From an uncultured Verrucomicrobia subdivision 3 bacterium (lineage in GTDB: Bacteria > Verrucomicrobiota > Verrucomicrobiia > Limisphaerales > UBA11358), in NCBI GenBank assembly GCA_903878805.1, contig CAIRJF010000021.1, forward strand, positions 1 through 64,000: a stretch of DNA of 64,000 nucleotides, in the 5' to 3' direction. Made by a program: the position numbers and the translations under genes. Every line of letters begins with the position of its first letter. Position 1 is the stretch's first letter. The notes under the pieces were generated by a model. The model did no database searches and was not told the DNA's origin. It saw only the letters and a program-made list of their open reading frames with translations. Of this stretch, positions 32,345 to 40,844 are shown in pieces.

Positions 32345-32544
32345 CGTTTTCTCCCGGATTTTGGCGACTTCTCCGAGATTTCAGCGAAATCTGCCAGCGG
32401 ACGACGAAATCTGCCAGCGCGCGGCGAAATCTCCGAGATTTTGGTGAAATCTGCCAGCGCGCGTCAAAATCTCCCAGCGCCAGCCGAAATCTCCCAGCGC
32501 ACGGCGAAATCTCCCAGCGCGCGGCGAAATCTGGCAGCGGTTTC
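32345..32544. repeat. Ten-unit 20-bp tandem repeat
   Basis: Exactly 20-base units start at 32345, 32365, 32385 and so on to 32525. The consensus of most units is CGAAATCTSCCAGCGCGCGG. The first two and the fifth have the variant CTCCGAGATTTTGG in the second half. Units differ by a few bases each. Because 20 is not a multiple of 3, any reading frame through it repeats every 60 bases (20 codons), and both strands happen to stay open. There is no spacer structure, so it is not a CRISPR array. Its role is unknown. Confidence 0.85.
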
Positions 32545-32663
32545 CGTTTTCCGGTGGAAAACTGGCGATTTTTAGACAGTTGCAGCGGCGTTGGGGAAGT
32601 TTCGCCACGGCTGGGTGCGAAGGGGTTTTGGTTGTCGGGCGGGCGGGAATATTCCACAGTAGC

Positions 32664-32867
32664 ATGATTATGTCAGAACCCATCCAATGGCCGCGCGGCG
32701 AATTCACGGTTCAAGAGGCGGTGAATTTGAATCCGGCTTTGCCACAAGCGGCAGTGCGTAAGCAGCTTTCCGCCGCAATTGCGGCTAAGACCATTGTTCA
32801 AACGCGCAAAGGTGACGGAAAAATTAAGGGTGCATTTCAATTGGTGAAAGTAGTCGGCGGAAACTAA
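32664..32867 (+). CDS. Small, possibly DNA-binding protein (about 65 aa)
   Basis: The likely start is ATG 32664 or 32670 (MSEPIQWPRGEFTV). The sequence EFTVQEAVNLNPALPQAAVR followed by KQLSAAIAAKTIVQTRKG looks like a short winged-helix: two helices and a basic hairpin ending in AFQLVK. Function is unknown. An ATG at 32580 would extend it into the sequence after the tandem repeat and is not favoured. It ends 9 bp before the pseudouridine synthase gene. Confidence 0.6.
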   Translation: MIMSEPIQWPRGEFTVQEAVNLNPALPQAAVRKQLSAAIAAKTIVQTRKGDGKIKGAFQLVKVVGGN

Positions 32868-32876
32868 ACTGCTGAC

Positions 32877-33698
32877 ATGGCAAAACCGAATTTCATCGAA
32901 CTGCCGGGCTGCGAGCCGATTCAAATTATTTTTGAAGACCGCTCGGTGCTGGCGATTGACAAGCCGCGCGGCTGGATGCTCGTGCCGGATTCGTGGCGCA
33001 AGACGAACTGGAACTTGCAGACGGCGATTGATTCGTCCATCCGCGCGGATGATTTCTGGGCGCGCTCGCGCAATCTGCGCTATCTCCGCCACGTTCATCG
33101 CCTCGATGCGGACACGAGCGGCGTGATGCTTTTCGCCAAGAGCGAAGGGGCGATGCGCGCGATGGGCGAAATGTTCGAGTCACGACAAATGGAAAAAACT
33201 TACCTCGCCGTCGTCGAAGGTGTGCCGAAGGAAAAGGAATGGACGTGTGAATTGCCCATCGGTCCCGACCCGAAAAATTTCGGCAAGATGCGCGTGGATT
33301 ATTCGGAAGAAGGCAAGGAATCGGAAACACACTTCCGCGTGTTGATGAGCAACGAACGTTTCACGCTCATCGAAGCGAGTCCGTTGACCGGGCGCACGCA
33401 TCAAATCCGTTTGCACCTCGCGGAATCGGGCAGTCCCATCATGTGCGACGAAATTTATGGCCGTGTGGAAAAAGGTTTTCGCCTCGGCTTGCGCGCGGTG
33501 CGGTTGGCTTACCAGGATACTTTTACGCGGCGACCGGTAAACATCATCGCGCCAGCGGAAGAATTTTTGCGGGAATTTAATTTCAAGCTGACGCCGGAAT
33601 TGCAAACGGCTAAATGGGTGCGCCGCGCGTTCGTGCCCAAAGAAAAAGGGCAGGGTGAAAAATCGCCGCTGCCGGTGAAGAAAAATCCGGCGAGTTAG
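32877..33698 (+). CDS. RluA-family pseudouridine synthase
   Basis: The catalytic Asp lies in HRLDADTSGVMLFAKS. Other family features are the N-terminal EDRSVLAIDKPRGWML, the EKTYLAVVEG strand, and SPLTGRTHQIRLHLAESGSPI. It lacks the N-terminal S4 domain found in RluC/RluD, and 273 residues fits RluA-like or TruC-like enzymes. The exact rRNA or tRNA target is not predictable. The Lys-rich C-terminus overlaps the end of the convergent thioredoxin-like gene by 4 bp. Confidence 0.92.
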   Translation: MAKPNFIELPGCEPIQIIFEDRSVLAIDKPRGWMLVPDSWRKTNWNLQTAIDSSIRADDFWARSRNLRYLRHVHRLDADTSGVMLFAKSEGAMRAMGEMFESRQMEKTYLAVVEGVPKEKEWTCELPIGPDPKNFGKMRVDYSEEGKESETHFRVLMSNERFTLIEASPLTGRTHQIRLHLAESGSPIMCDEIYGRVEKGFRLGLRAVRLAYQDTFTRRPVNIIAPAEEFLREFNFKLTPELQTAKWVRRAFVPKEKGQGEKSPLPVKKNPAS

Positions 33699-34291
33699 TT
33701 CGCGTAGTGAACCGCGCAGCCGTAAGGCTTGGTTTGTGAAATGGTGACGGGCTGGCCGGCGAGCAGTTCGTCCACGGCGGCGCGGACGTAATTTTTCGCC
33801 GTGCGCGGGTCGCCGAACGGCGCCGGACGATTGTCAATCGCGCCGTTATAAACCAGCGTGCCGTCGGCGGCGATGACGAAACAATGCGGCGTGGTTTTCA
33901 TGCCGTAGAGATGGCCGATGTCGCCGGAGTGGTCGTCAATCCACGCGGTTGCGGCGATTTTCAAGTCCGCCCATTCCTGCTGCGCCTGCGCCGGCGTGCG
34001 GTAGCTGAAATTTTTCGTGTTCACCGAATCCACCAGCAGCCACACGACGCCTTTGGCCGCCAGATTTTTTTGCAATTCCTGCATCGCGCCGCTCGCATAA
34101 TGGTTGTGGCAAAACGGACAGTCGGAATTGTAGGACTCGATGACGACAATTTTGCCTTTGTAATCGGAAAGCTTTACGGTCTTGCCGTTGATGTCTGTGC
34201 CAGAAAAATCCGGTGCGGGCTGGCCGATTTCCACGGCGAACAGCGAAGTTCCCAGGGTGATTGCGAAAACCAAGGCGAATAATTTTTTCAT
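33695..34291 (-). CDS. Exported thioredoxin-like / AhpC-TSA family protein
   Basis: The signal peptide is MKKLFALVFAITLGTSLFA. The mature part starts VEIGQPAPDFSGTDINGK, the standard AhpC-TSA/TlpA opening. The redox motif is SDCPFCHNHY, a CxxC rather than a single peroxidatic Cys, and the cis-Pro region is MKTTPHCFVI. It is therefore more likely a periplasmic thiol-disulfide protein than a classical peroxiredoxin. It lies 59 bp downstream of dsbD on the same strand, which suggests that DsbD may keep it reduced. Confidence 0.88.
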   Translation of the reverse strand: MKKLFALVFAITLGTSLFAVEIGQPAPDFSGTDINGKTVKLSDYKGKIVVIESYNSDCPFCHNHYASGAMQELQKNLAAKGVVWLLVDSVNTKNFSYRTPAQAQQEWADLKIAATAWIDDHSGDIGHLYGMKTTPHCFVIAADGTLVYNGAIDNRPAPFGDPRTAKNYVRAAVDELLAGQPVTISQTKPYGCAVHYAN

Positions 34292-34350
34292 AATTTAATT
34301 ATGTTTCAAAGCGTCAGACGGAACTGGCTGGGGTCTGGTTCAAAGAAAAT

Positions 34351-36486
34351 TCATCTGGCCGCGCGGTCAAGCGCATCCAGCACGATGCCCGGCGTCAAAA
34401 CCTCCGGCAAAACGATTGGTTGCGCGTCGGGATTTTTGGGATAGACCAAGACCAACGGCACGCCGGCGCGGTTGTAACGATTCAGCTCCGTCGAGATGCT
34501 GTCTGGCGTGCGCGTATTGTCAGCCAGCAGTGCGATGACGCCCAAGCTTTTTATTTTTGCACGCACGGACGGAATTTCGATGCTCGTTTTTTTGTTCACC
34601 TGGCAGGTCAGGCACCAGTCCGCCGTGAAATCCACAATCACAATTTTTCCGGCGGCGCGTGCTGCTGCGACGGCTTCGGGGCTCCAGCGCTGCCAGTCAA
34701 TGCCGTCCGCCGATTCTTTGAGCGAACCCGTCGCGCCCGTTTCCGGCAGCGCGTTGCGCCAGTCCAGTTCTTTTTCCAAAGCAAAAACATAGCCGCCGAT
34801 CAGGAAAATCAAAACCAAGGCGAGCGCGATACCCCGCCGCGAACGTCCGCGCTGAAAAAATTCGCCAAAAATCCACGCCGCGAACGCGACCACGACCAGA
34901 AAAATTCCCAGCCACAAAACATTTTTGCCGTAGCTGCTCGCGGCGATGTTGAAGAGCCACACGACCGTCGCCAGCATCGGGAAGCCCATCGCGATCTTGA
35001 ATTTTTCCATCCACGCGCCCGGCTTGGGCAAAAATTTCAGCCACGCCGGATTCCAGCTCAACAAAACATACGGCGACGCCAGTCCGAGGCCGACGGTGAG
35101 AAAAATCAAAACGATGACGGATGCGCTTTGGGCGAACGCGAAGCCGAGCGCCGCGCCCAGAAAGGGTGCGGTGCAGGGCGTCGCGAGCAGCGTGGCCAGC
35201 ACGCCGTTGAAAAATGCCCCTGCCGCGCCACTGCGCGAGGCGAGTTCGCTGGCCTTGTCCAACGCGCCGCCACCGGGAGTGACTTCAAAGATGCCGAACA
35301 GATTCAGTGCGACCAACGTGACGAGTGTGGTCAGGCACACGATGAAAACGGGGCTGCCGAACTGCATGCCCCAGCCCGCGTGATGTCCGGCGGATTTGAC
35401 GCCGATGACGACGGCGGCGAGCACCAAAAACGAGATCAGCACGCCGATCGCGTAAATCCCGCCGAGTGCGCGCACGCGGCGCGGCTCGCTTTTCGCCTCG
35501 CTGACGAAGCCAAGGATTTTCAGCGCAATGACCGGCAGCACGCACGGCATGATGTTGAGAATCAGCCCGCCAATGAAGGCGAAAATAAACATTTGCCAGA
35601 GCGATGACTTGGCTGCATTTGGCGCGATTTTTGTGGCCGCAATTTCCGAAGCGTTTTCGGCAACCGGCATTTGAACGACATAGCCTGCGCGGGAATTGCC
35701 GGTGGTTAAAACCAAGACTCCGGAAATCGCCTTCGGCCAGTCGCCGGAGAACTTTTTGACCAGCTTTCGCAATTGGATTTGCGCCGAGTAATCCGAAATG
35801 ATTTCCGTCGCGGATTGGATTTCAAAGGTGTCGCTGGCGTCGGGGAAAAAATCCACGGAGTCCAATTTGAAATTTTTATCGGTTCCGCCGTTGATCTGGC
35901 TTATCACGAGAGGCCTTGTGTCATTGGTGGCATTTTCCCAATGCGCTTGAAGCTGGTAAAACGTATTGGTCTGTGGCACCAGTTTTTTCCAAGTCTCAAT
36001 CTCCGCCGCGTTGACGGAATTTTTTGTTTCGCTACCGATGTTCAGCGCGGCCTGTGCATCCGCGTTCGCGGGAATGCACGAGTCCTTGCATTCAAGCCAC
36101 GAAACTTTGGCGGTGAGATTCAATTCGCCGGTGGGCAAGTTTGTCGCGAGCGTCAGCGGCACGAGCAGCATCACTTCGTCTTCATAGCCGTAAGTGGTGA
36201 CTTCGGCGGGCGGAAGTTTTTTCGGCAGCGGCCATTGGATTTCGCCTGCGGTCACGCCAGCGGGAAGCGTCCATTTGATTTCCGTGGCCTGGCCCGCGTC
36301 GCCGGGATTTTTCCAGTAGGTATGCCAGCCGGGTTCCATTTTCAAATCTACGCCCGCCCAAATCGTGTCGCCGGGTTTGGCGGTGTCGGCGGACAACAGC
36401 AGTTGCACCTGCGTGTGTGCGGCGCGCGCCACGGCGACCGTCAGGATGGTCGCCAGCAGAAACAGGCAGATGATTTTCAGACGCAT
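34351..36486 (-). CDS. dsbD: Thiol:disulfide interchange protein DsbD (ScsB-like)
   Basis: It moves electrons from cytoplasmic thioredoxin to periplasmic proteins. A signal peptide (MRLKIICLFLLATILTVAVA) leads a periplasmic N-terminal domain with the Cys pair in SWLECKDSCIPA. The eight-helix core follows, with its redox Cys in NIMPCVLPV and ATPCTAPFLG. The C-terminal thioredoxin domain has DFTADWCLTCQVNK. At about 711 residues it is a full-length three-domain form of the ScsB type. The start is 36486; an upstream in-frame ATG lies inside non-coding sequence. It is followed by the thioredoxin-like gene. Confidence 0.93.
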   Translation of the reverse strand: MRLKIICLFLLATILTVAVARAAHTQVQLLLSADTAKPGDTIWAGVDLKMEPGWHTYWKNPGDAGQATEIKWTLPAGVTAGEIQWPLPKKLPPAEVTTYGYEDEVMLLVPLTLATNLPTGELNLTAKVSWLECKDSCIPANADAQAALNIGSETKNSVNAAEIETWKKLVPQTNTFYQLQAHWENATNDTRPLVISQINGGTDKNFKLDSVDFFPDASDTFEIQSATEIISDYSAQIQLRKLVKKFSGDWPKAISGVLVLTTGNSRAGYVVQMPVAENASEIAATKIAPNAAKSSLWQMFIFAFIGGLILNIMPCVLPVIALKILGFVSEAKSEPRRVRALGGIYAIGVLISFLVLAAVVIGVKSAGHHAGWGMQFGSPVFIVCLTTLVTLVALNLFGIFEVTPGGGALDKASELASRSGAAGAFFNGVLATLLATPCTAPFLGAALGFAFAQSASVIVLIFLTVGLGLASPYVLLSWNPAWLKFLPKPGAWMEKFKIAMGFPMLATVVWLFNIAASSYGKNVLWLGIFLVVVAFAAWIFGEFFQRGRSRRGIALALVLIFLIGGYVFALEKELDWRNALPETGATGSLKESADGIDWQRWSPEAVAAARAAGKIVIVDFTADWCLTCQVNKKTSIEIPSVRAKIKSLGVIALLADNTRTPDSISTELNRYNRAGVPLVLVYPKNPDAQPIVLPEVLTPGIVLDALDRAAR

Positions 36487-36527
36487 ACCGCTAATAATGA
36501 TACATGCCGCAGTTAAATTTAGCGCAA

Positions 36528-38684
36528 TTATTCCGTCGCCCGTCGTTTTCGCCGATTGGATGCAATGGTAAAAATTGTAATCGCGGCACAGCCCCAAGCA
36601 AAGCAATCACCATGCCGTCGGAAAAAAGTTGGCGAGATTTCTCCCGAGGCCGGGCGCAGAGGCACTTCCACCGTCAGCGCGCCCGCTGCGTATTCGTTGC
36701 CGTTTTTATCGCCCAAGATTTCGCGCAGCCGTCCGTGCGCATCAATCCAGCCAGTCACGCCGTTGTTGGAGCAACGCACCAGCGGCAGACCATTTTCCAC
36801 CGCGCGAAAAACGGCGTTGGCGAGGTGCTGCCGTTGCTCCGCGCTTTCGCCGAACCAGCCGTCGTTGGACAGGTTCACCAGAAAATCCGGTTCGCCCGCC
36901 GCTGCCGCGCGCGCCGTTTTTGGAAAACAATCTTCAAAACAAATCAACGGCGCGGCGGTGAAATTGTTACCGGCAAAAATCACCGGCCGGTCGCCGGGTG
37001 TCCAGCCACCTTGGATGGGCGTGAGGTATTTCAGAAATGGCAGCCAGCGCGCGAGCGGGACGTATTCGCCAAAAATCACGAGATTCTGTTTGTGATAAAC
37101 GCCATTGCAGCGGCCATCTGTGCCGATGAAGAATGCGGCGTTGAAATAGTCGGTCGCGCCCGCGCGGACCTGCGCGTCATCGCCATTGAAAATGACTGCG
37201 GCGTGATTTGTCTGCGCGAACTGGCTGATGAGGTCATAAACGCCGTCGAACATCGGCACGGCAGATTCCGGCCAGACGAGCAAATCCGCGCCGTTGGTGA
37301 GGGCTTGCTGCGATTGCGCGAGCAGTTCGGCAAAACGCTTTTCATCCTCGCGCGGCGACCAGATGAGCGTTTGCGGAATGCTCGGTTGAATAAGCGTGAC
37401 GCGCAAAGTCGCCGGGCGATCCGAACTACCGGTCGCAGTCCGGGAATCAAAATCAATTTTAAAAATGCCGCCGACGAACAGCAGCAGCACCGTGCCGAGC
37501 GGCAGGACAATTTCCGCCTGCCAGACGTGACGCTTGGTCGGATTGAGAAAAATCATCTCCGCCGCCGAATACAGTCCGAGCGACAGCCACACGACGAGAA
37601 ACGAAACGCCATAAACGCCCGTCGCCGCCGCGATTTGAATTAGCGGGACGAGCTGGTATTGCGACGCGCCGAGCAGGCTCCACGGAAATCCACTGAACAG
37701 CCAGCCGCGCAAAAATTCCAGTGCTACCCACGCCGCCGCGCCCGCGAGCGCCCAACGCACGCGGCCAAACCAATTTGAAATTTCAAACTGGAAGTTTGCA
37801 ACCAGCCACGTCCACGCGCCGAAATACAACGCGACATACGCCGACAATGCGAGCCAGCCAAGAATCGGAAATCCCGTCGCCGGCATCAGCAGCAGCCAGT
37901 AAAGCGACGCGAGCCAGAAGGTGATGCCGCCGACGTAGCCCGCACGAAAAGCGTCCGCGCCGGAATTGCCATGTGCGGCGAACAGCAGCAAAGCCGGCGC
38001 AACCCACGCGAAACCGGCGACGCTGAATTTTGGAAATGCCAGCGCCAGCAGCAATCCGGCGACGATGGCAATGACATAACCGCTGCGCCAAAATAATTCT
38101 GTGCAAAAACTTTTCGCAATGGCAACGGCGGAAAAATCTTCGCAAAAAGTCGCGCCGACTTTCGTGCAATTCGCTGCTTCACGCAGCACCCGCGCACTGG
38201 CGTTCACGACGACGGCCTCTCTCGCGCCACGCCACACGGCGAAATCGGCAGCGGAATTACCGGCGTAATCAAAACCGCGCTCGCCGAATTTTTCCGTGAG
38301 CGCGCGAAGCTTGTTTTCGCTGCGCAAATTAATTTTACCGTCGCTGGCCAGCACTTCGTCGAACAAACCGACATGCGCGGCGACGGGCCGCGCCATTTTC
38401 AAATCCGACGCGGTGGCGAGAATGATGGTGCGGCCGGAATTTTTTTCCGCGCGCAGCCAGGTGAGGAATTTTTTATGGTAGGGCAGCGTGGCAGGGTCAA
38501 TCTGGACGCGTTCGGCGAGTTTTTGTTTCAGCAAGGCGCGACCGCGCGTCCACCAGAAAAGAATTTGAAAAATCGCGAACGGATTGCGCCGCAGCAGGCG
38601 CGCGAGCGTCTCCCACATCATGTCGGTGCGGATGAGCGTGCCGTCGAGGTCAACGACGAGCGGGATGTTGGGAGAGTCGGCCAT
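36528..38684 (-). CDS. lnt: HAD-like domain fused to apolipoprotein N-acyltransferase
   Basis: Residues 1 to about 190 form a HAD module: VVDLDGTLIRTDMMWE (D12, D14), a TASDLKMARP motif II, and YAGNSAADFAVW near D147. From about 195 onward it is Lnt: roughly seven membrane helices, then the nitrilase domain with the catalytic triad E473 (WPESAVP), K532 (YHKQNLVIFGEY) and C582 (ICFEDCF). Lnt adds the third acyl chain to lipoproteins in the inner membrane. The HAD part resembles the module often fused to UbiA-type prenyltransferases. dsbD starts 42 bp downstream on the same strand. Confidence 0.93.
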   Translation of the reverse strand: MADSPNIPLVVDLDGTLIRTDMMWETLARLLRRNPFAIFQILFWWTRGRALLKQKLAERVQIDPATLPYHKKFLTWLRAEKNSGRTIILATASDLKMARPVAAHVGLFDEVLASDGKINLRSENKLRALTEKFGERGFDYAGNSAADFAVWRGAREAVVVNASARVLREAANCTKVGATFCEDFSAVAIAKSFCTELFWRSGYVIAIVAGLLLALAFPKFSVAGFAWVAPALLLFAAHGNSGADAFRAGYVGGITFWLASLYWLLLMPATGFPILGWLALSAYVALYFGAWTWLVANFQFEISNWFGRVRWALAGAAAWVALEFLRGWLFSGFPWSLLGASQYQLVPLIQIAAATGVYGVSFLVVWLSLGLYSAAEMIFLNPTKRHVWQAEIVLPLGTVLLLFVGGIFKIDFDSRTATGSSDRPATLRVTLIQPSIPQTLIWSPREDEKRFAELLAQSQQALTNGADLLVWPESAVPMFDGVYDLISQFAQTNHAAVIFNGDDAQVRAGATDYFNAAFFIGTDGRCNGVYHKQNLVIFGEYVPLARWLPFLKYLTPIQGGWTPGDRPVIFAGNNFTAAPLICFEDCFPKTARAAAAGEPDFLVNLSNDGWFGESAEQRQHLANAVFRAVENGLPLVRCSNNGVTGWIDAHGRLREILGDKNGNEYAAGALTVEVPLRPASGEISPTFFRRHGDCFAWGCAAITIFTIASNRRKRRATE

Positions 38685-38700
38685 GCCAGCGCGGAATTAA

Positions 38701-38726
38701 GCCACAGATGAAACACGGATGAAATA
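38701..38726. repeat. Short dispersed CCACAGATG...CACGGATG element
   Basis: GCCACAGATGAAACACGGAT followed by GAAATA lies between the Lnt-HAD start and the tRNA gene. It shares words with the elements at 7660 and 58118. It may coincide with the lnt promoter region. Confidence 0.4.
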
Positions 38727-38780
38727 CCGATTTTTGATATCGGCGTGGTTTGCGAAATTGCAATAAAGTTTGCAAACGGA

Positions 38781-38856
38781 TGGTGGAGCCTAGGAGGCTC
38801 GAACTCCTGACCTTCTGAATGCCATTCAGACGCTCTACCAACTGAGCTAAGACCCC
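38781..38856 (-). tRNA. tRNA-Ala (anticodon GGC)
   Basis: A 76-base cloverleaf folds on the minus strand. The acceptor is GGGGTCT with AGGCTCC, including the G3-U70 wobble that identifies alanine tRNAs. The D-arm has GCTCAGTTGGTAGAGC. The anticodon stem is TCTGA/TCAGA around the loop ATGGCAT, giving anticodon GGC. The T-arm is AGGAGTTCGAGCCTCCT and CCA is encoded. It stands alone, with no integrase beside it. Confidence 0.97.
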
Positions 38857-39000
38857 ATCCGTGAAACGGAGCGGTAATTTAGATTTTTTGCGCCGCAAGT
38901 CAAAACATTTCCATCCGTTGCAAAGTTATCTGCTTCACAGCTCCGCGAGGATTTGCATTTTACACTTTGAAGTCGCACGCTTGGACTTTAGTTTGCCCGC

Positions 39001-39981
39001 GTGAGCCAGCCGCTGCCCATCGTCACCGTCATCATCGCTGCACCGCCGCACCTCGCGGAAGTGCAGGCCGTCGCCGCCGCGCGCAAGCTGGAGTATCCCG
39101 CCGACCGGTTGGAAATCATCGTCGCGCGCGGCAAACAACCGTCCGTCCAGCGCAACGTCGCCTTGCGCGCCGCGCGTGGCGAATGGATTTATTTTCTCGA
39201 TGACGACGCGCTGCCTCCGCCGGACAATTTGCGCCGCGCAGAAAAGTTTTTGCACAATCCCGCCGTCGCGATGGTTGGCGGGCCGAATGTGTGTCCGCCC
39301 GGCGCGCCGCTGCTGGAACAGGTTTTTGCCGTCGTGCTGGCGAGTTGGCTGGCGTTCGGGCCGAGTCGCGCGCGCTACACGCCCGTCGGCAGTGAACGCG
39401 ACACGGGCGAAAAGGAACTCATTCTCTGCAACACACTCGCGCGCCGCGACGCACTGCTAAAACTCGGCGGCTTCAACGAGGCGCTTTATCCGAACGAGGA
39501 AAATGCGTTGATGGATGAATTGCAAAAGCGCGGTCAACGGCTCGTCTATGATCCGAATTTTTTTGTGCATCGCCGTCCGCGCCGGACGCTCAAGGCGTTT
39601 CTCAAAATGCTGCGCACTTACGGACGGGGCAGGGCGGAGCAATTTCGTCTGCACCCGACGCCCGGCTCGGCGCTGAATTTTGTGCCGCCGCTGTTTTGCC
39701 TTTATCTTGCCGCGCTCGCCGTCGTGAATTTCATGAGTGTTTCCAATTCGCTCCGACTGATTTTTGCTGCGCCGCTGCTGATTTATTTTGTTGCGACGAT
39801 TTTGCAAACGCTGGCTTCGATGAAAAATGCGGGGGTTATGCGCGCGGTTCTCGCGTGGCCGTTGCTCGTGGCGAGCCATATTTTTTACGGACTCGGATTC
39901 TGGCGCGGCCTGTTCACCAAGTTGGATGCGAACGCCAATAAAGTTCGCACGGAAGTTATCCTCGAAACGATTGGGCTTTAA
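39001..39981 (+). CDS. Glycosyltransferase family 2
   Basis: This is an inverting GT-A fold protein. The N-terminal VTVIIAAPPHL strand is followed by SVQRNVALRAARGEWIYFLDDDALPPP, where the DDD holds the metal-binding DxD. LKLGGFNEALYPNEEN carries the ED-like acceptor motif. The C-terminal 90 residues contain two or three membrane helices. The start is GTG 39001. Donor and product are unknown. No other glycan gene is adjacent. Confidence 0.9.
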   Translation: MSQPLPIVTVIIAAPPHLAEVQAVAAARKLEYPADRLEIIVARGKQPSVQRNVALRAARGEWIYFLDDDALPPPDNLRRAEKFLHNPAVAMVGGPNVCPPGAPLLEQVFAVVLASWLAFGPSRARYTPVGSERDTGEKELILCNTLARRDALLKLGGFNEALYPNEENALMDELQKRGQRLVYDPNFFVHRRPRRTLKAFLKMLRTYGRGRAEQFRLHPTPGSALNFVPPLFCLYLAALAVVNFMSVSNSLRLIFAAPLLIYFVATILQTLASMKNAGVMRAVLAWPLLVASHIFYGLGFWRGLFTKLDANANKVRTEVILETIGL

Positions 39982-39983
39982 TT

Positions 39984-40003
39984 TCTGTGCCTCTGTGGCA
40001 AAT
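39984..40003. repeat. CTCTGTGGC intergenic element (reverse of the 19.4-kb copy)
   Basis: TCTGTGCCTCTGTGGCAAAT lies between the GT2 stop and the end of the convergent methyltransferase. It is the reverse complement of the GCCACAGAG-type element near 19429. It is short and of uncertain significance. Confidence 0.4.
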
Positions 40004-40821
40004 CAGCTTTTACCGCGCTGCCGGTTCACTTCGTAAAAAAATACCGCCGCCGCTGCGCTCACGTTCAGCGAATCCACTTCGTTCAACATCGGAATCGCCA
40101 CCGCCTCGTCGCATGCGGCCAAAACTTTTTCAGTGATGCCGTGACCTTCGTTGCCGAACACCACGCAGCAATCGCCGGTAAAATTGGCCTGTGACAAAGT
40201 TTTTCCGTCCGGACGCGGATGCGCGGCGATGCACTTGATTCCATTAGCGCGCAATTCGCCGAGCGTTTGCACAAGATTTTTAGATTCCAGCACGGGCAGC
40301 TTGAAGAGTGCGCCCATCGAGTTGCGGACGGTGCGGCGCAGGAACAGGCTGCTGCACGTCTCGCCCGCGATCAATGCCGTGACGCCGAACGCCACGCAGT
40401 TTCGCATAAGTGCGCCGACGTTTTCAGCGTTCGCCAATTCATCCATGGCCACGAGAAAGCGCGGACGCGCGCTGGCGGCGAGAATTTTTTCCAGCGACAG
40501 CGGCGGCGGTGTTTTGGCGATGGCGAGGACGCCCTGATAAATTTCAAAACCGACCATGCCGGTGAGCAGCGATTTCTCGCAGACGAAAACGGCGATGTCT
40601 TTTTCCGGGCGCGCGCGCAGGCGCGACTGGTATTCGGCGAAGCGCTCTTCGATGAGCAGGACGGAGACGAGGGTGAAATCGCTTTCCAACATCCGGTCGA
40701 GCACCTTGTCGCCTTCGATCACGAAAATGCCGAGCGCCGCGTGTTCGCCCGAACGCTTGAGCGTGCGATACGGCGCCAGCTCGGGCAAATCGAGCGTGGA
40801 GATTTTTTGGATGTGGAGCAT
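40003..40821 (-). CDS. SpoU/TrmH-family RNA 2'-O-methyltransferase
   Basis: The C-terminal SPOUT domain has all three motifs: ELANAENVGALMRNCVAFGV, CCVVFGNEGHGI, and IPMLNEVDSLNVSAAAAVFF. The N-terminal part (residues about 1-100) is the L30e-like substrate-binding domain with AALGIFVIEGDKVLDRML. At 272 residues it matches TrmH/RlmB-type enzymes. Whether tRNA or rRNA is the target cannot be told. Confidence 0.92.
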   Translation of the reverse strand: MLHIQKISTLDLPELAPYRTLKRSGEHAALGIFVIEGDKVLDRMLESDFTLVSVLLIEERFAEYQSRLRARPEKDIAVFVCEKSLLTGMVGFEIYQGVLAIAKTPPPLSLEKILAASARPRFLVAMDELANAENVGALMRNCVAFGVTALIAGETCSSLFLRRTVRNSMGALFKLPVLESKNLVQTLGELRANGIKCIAAHPRPDGKTLSQANFTGDCCVVFGNEGHGITEKVLAACDEAVAIPMLNEVDSLNVSAAAAVFFYEVNRQRGKS

Positions 40822-40844
40822 GAAGCCAATTCTCTCTAATGAAA

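Noticed and set aside
32345-32544. Possible CRISPR array
   Set aside because: Units are contiguous 20-mers without unique spacers and are themselves diverged; no cas gene is in the window.
32154-32657. 167-aa minus-strand ORF with 20-residue repeats (DFxARWxISP)
   Set aside because: Its periodicity is a by-product of the 20-bp DNA tandem repeat. The plus strand is also open, and no start or ribosome site supports it.
34420-35607. 395-aa plus-strand ORF over dsbD
   Set aside because: It is antisense to the DsbD membrane core and very rich in Arg, Gln and His, with no domain.
38781-38856. tRNA-Ala as the attachment site of the accessory region
   Set aside because: It is about 20 kb from the nearest recombinase, and no partial tRNA copy was seen near 58 kb.
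38650-38898. 82-aa minus-strand ORF over the tRNA
   Set aside because: It reads through the tRNA-Ala gene; such ORFs over tRNAs are a known artefact.
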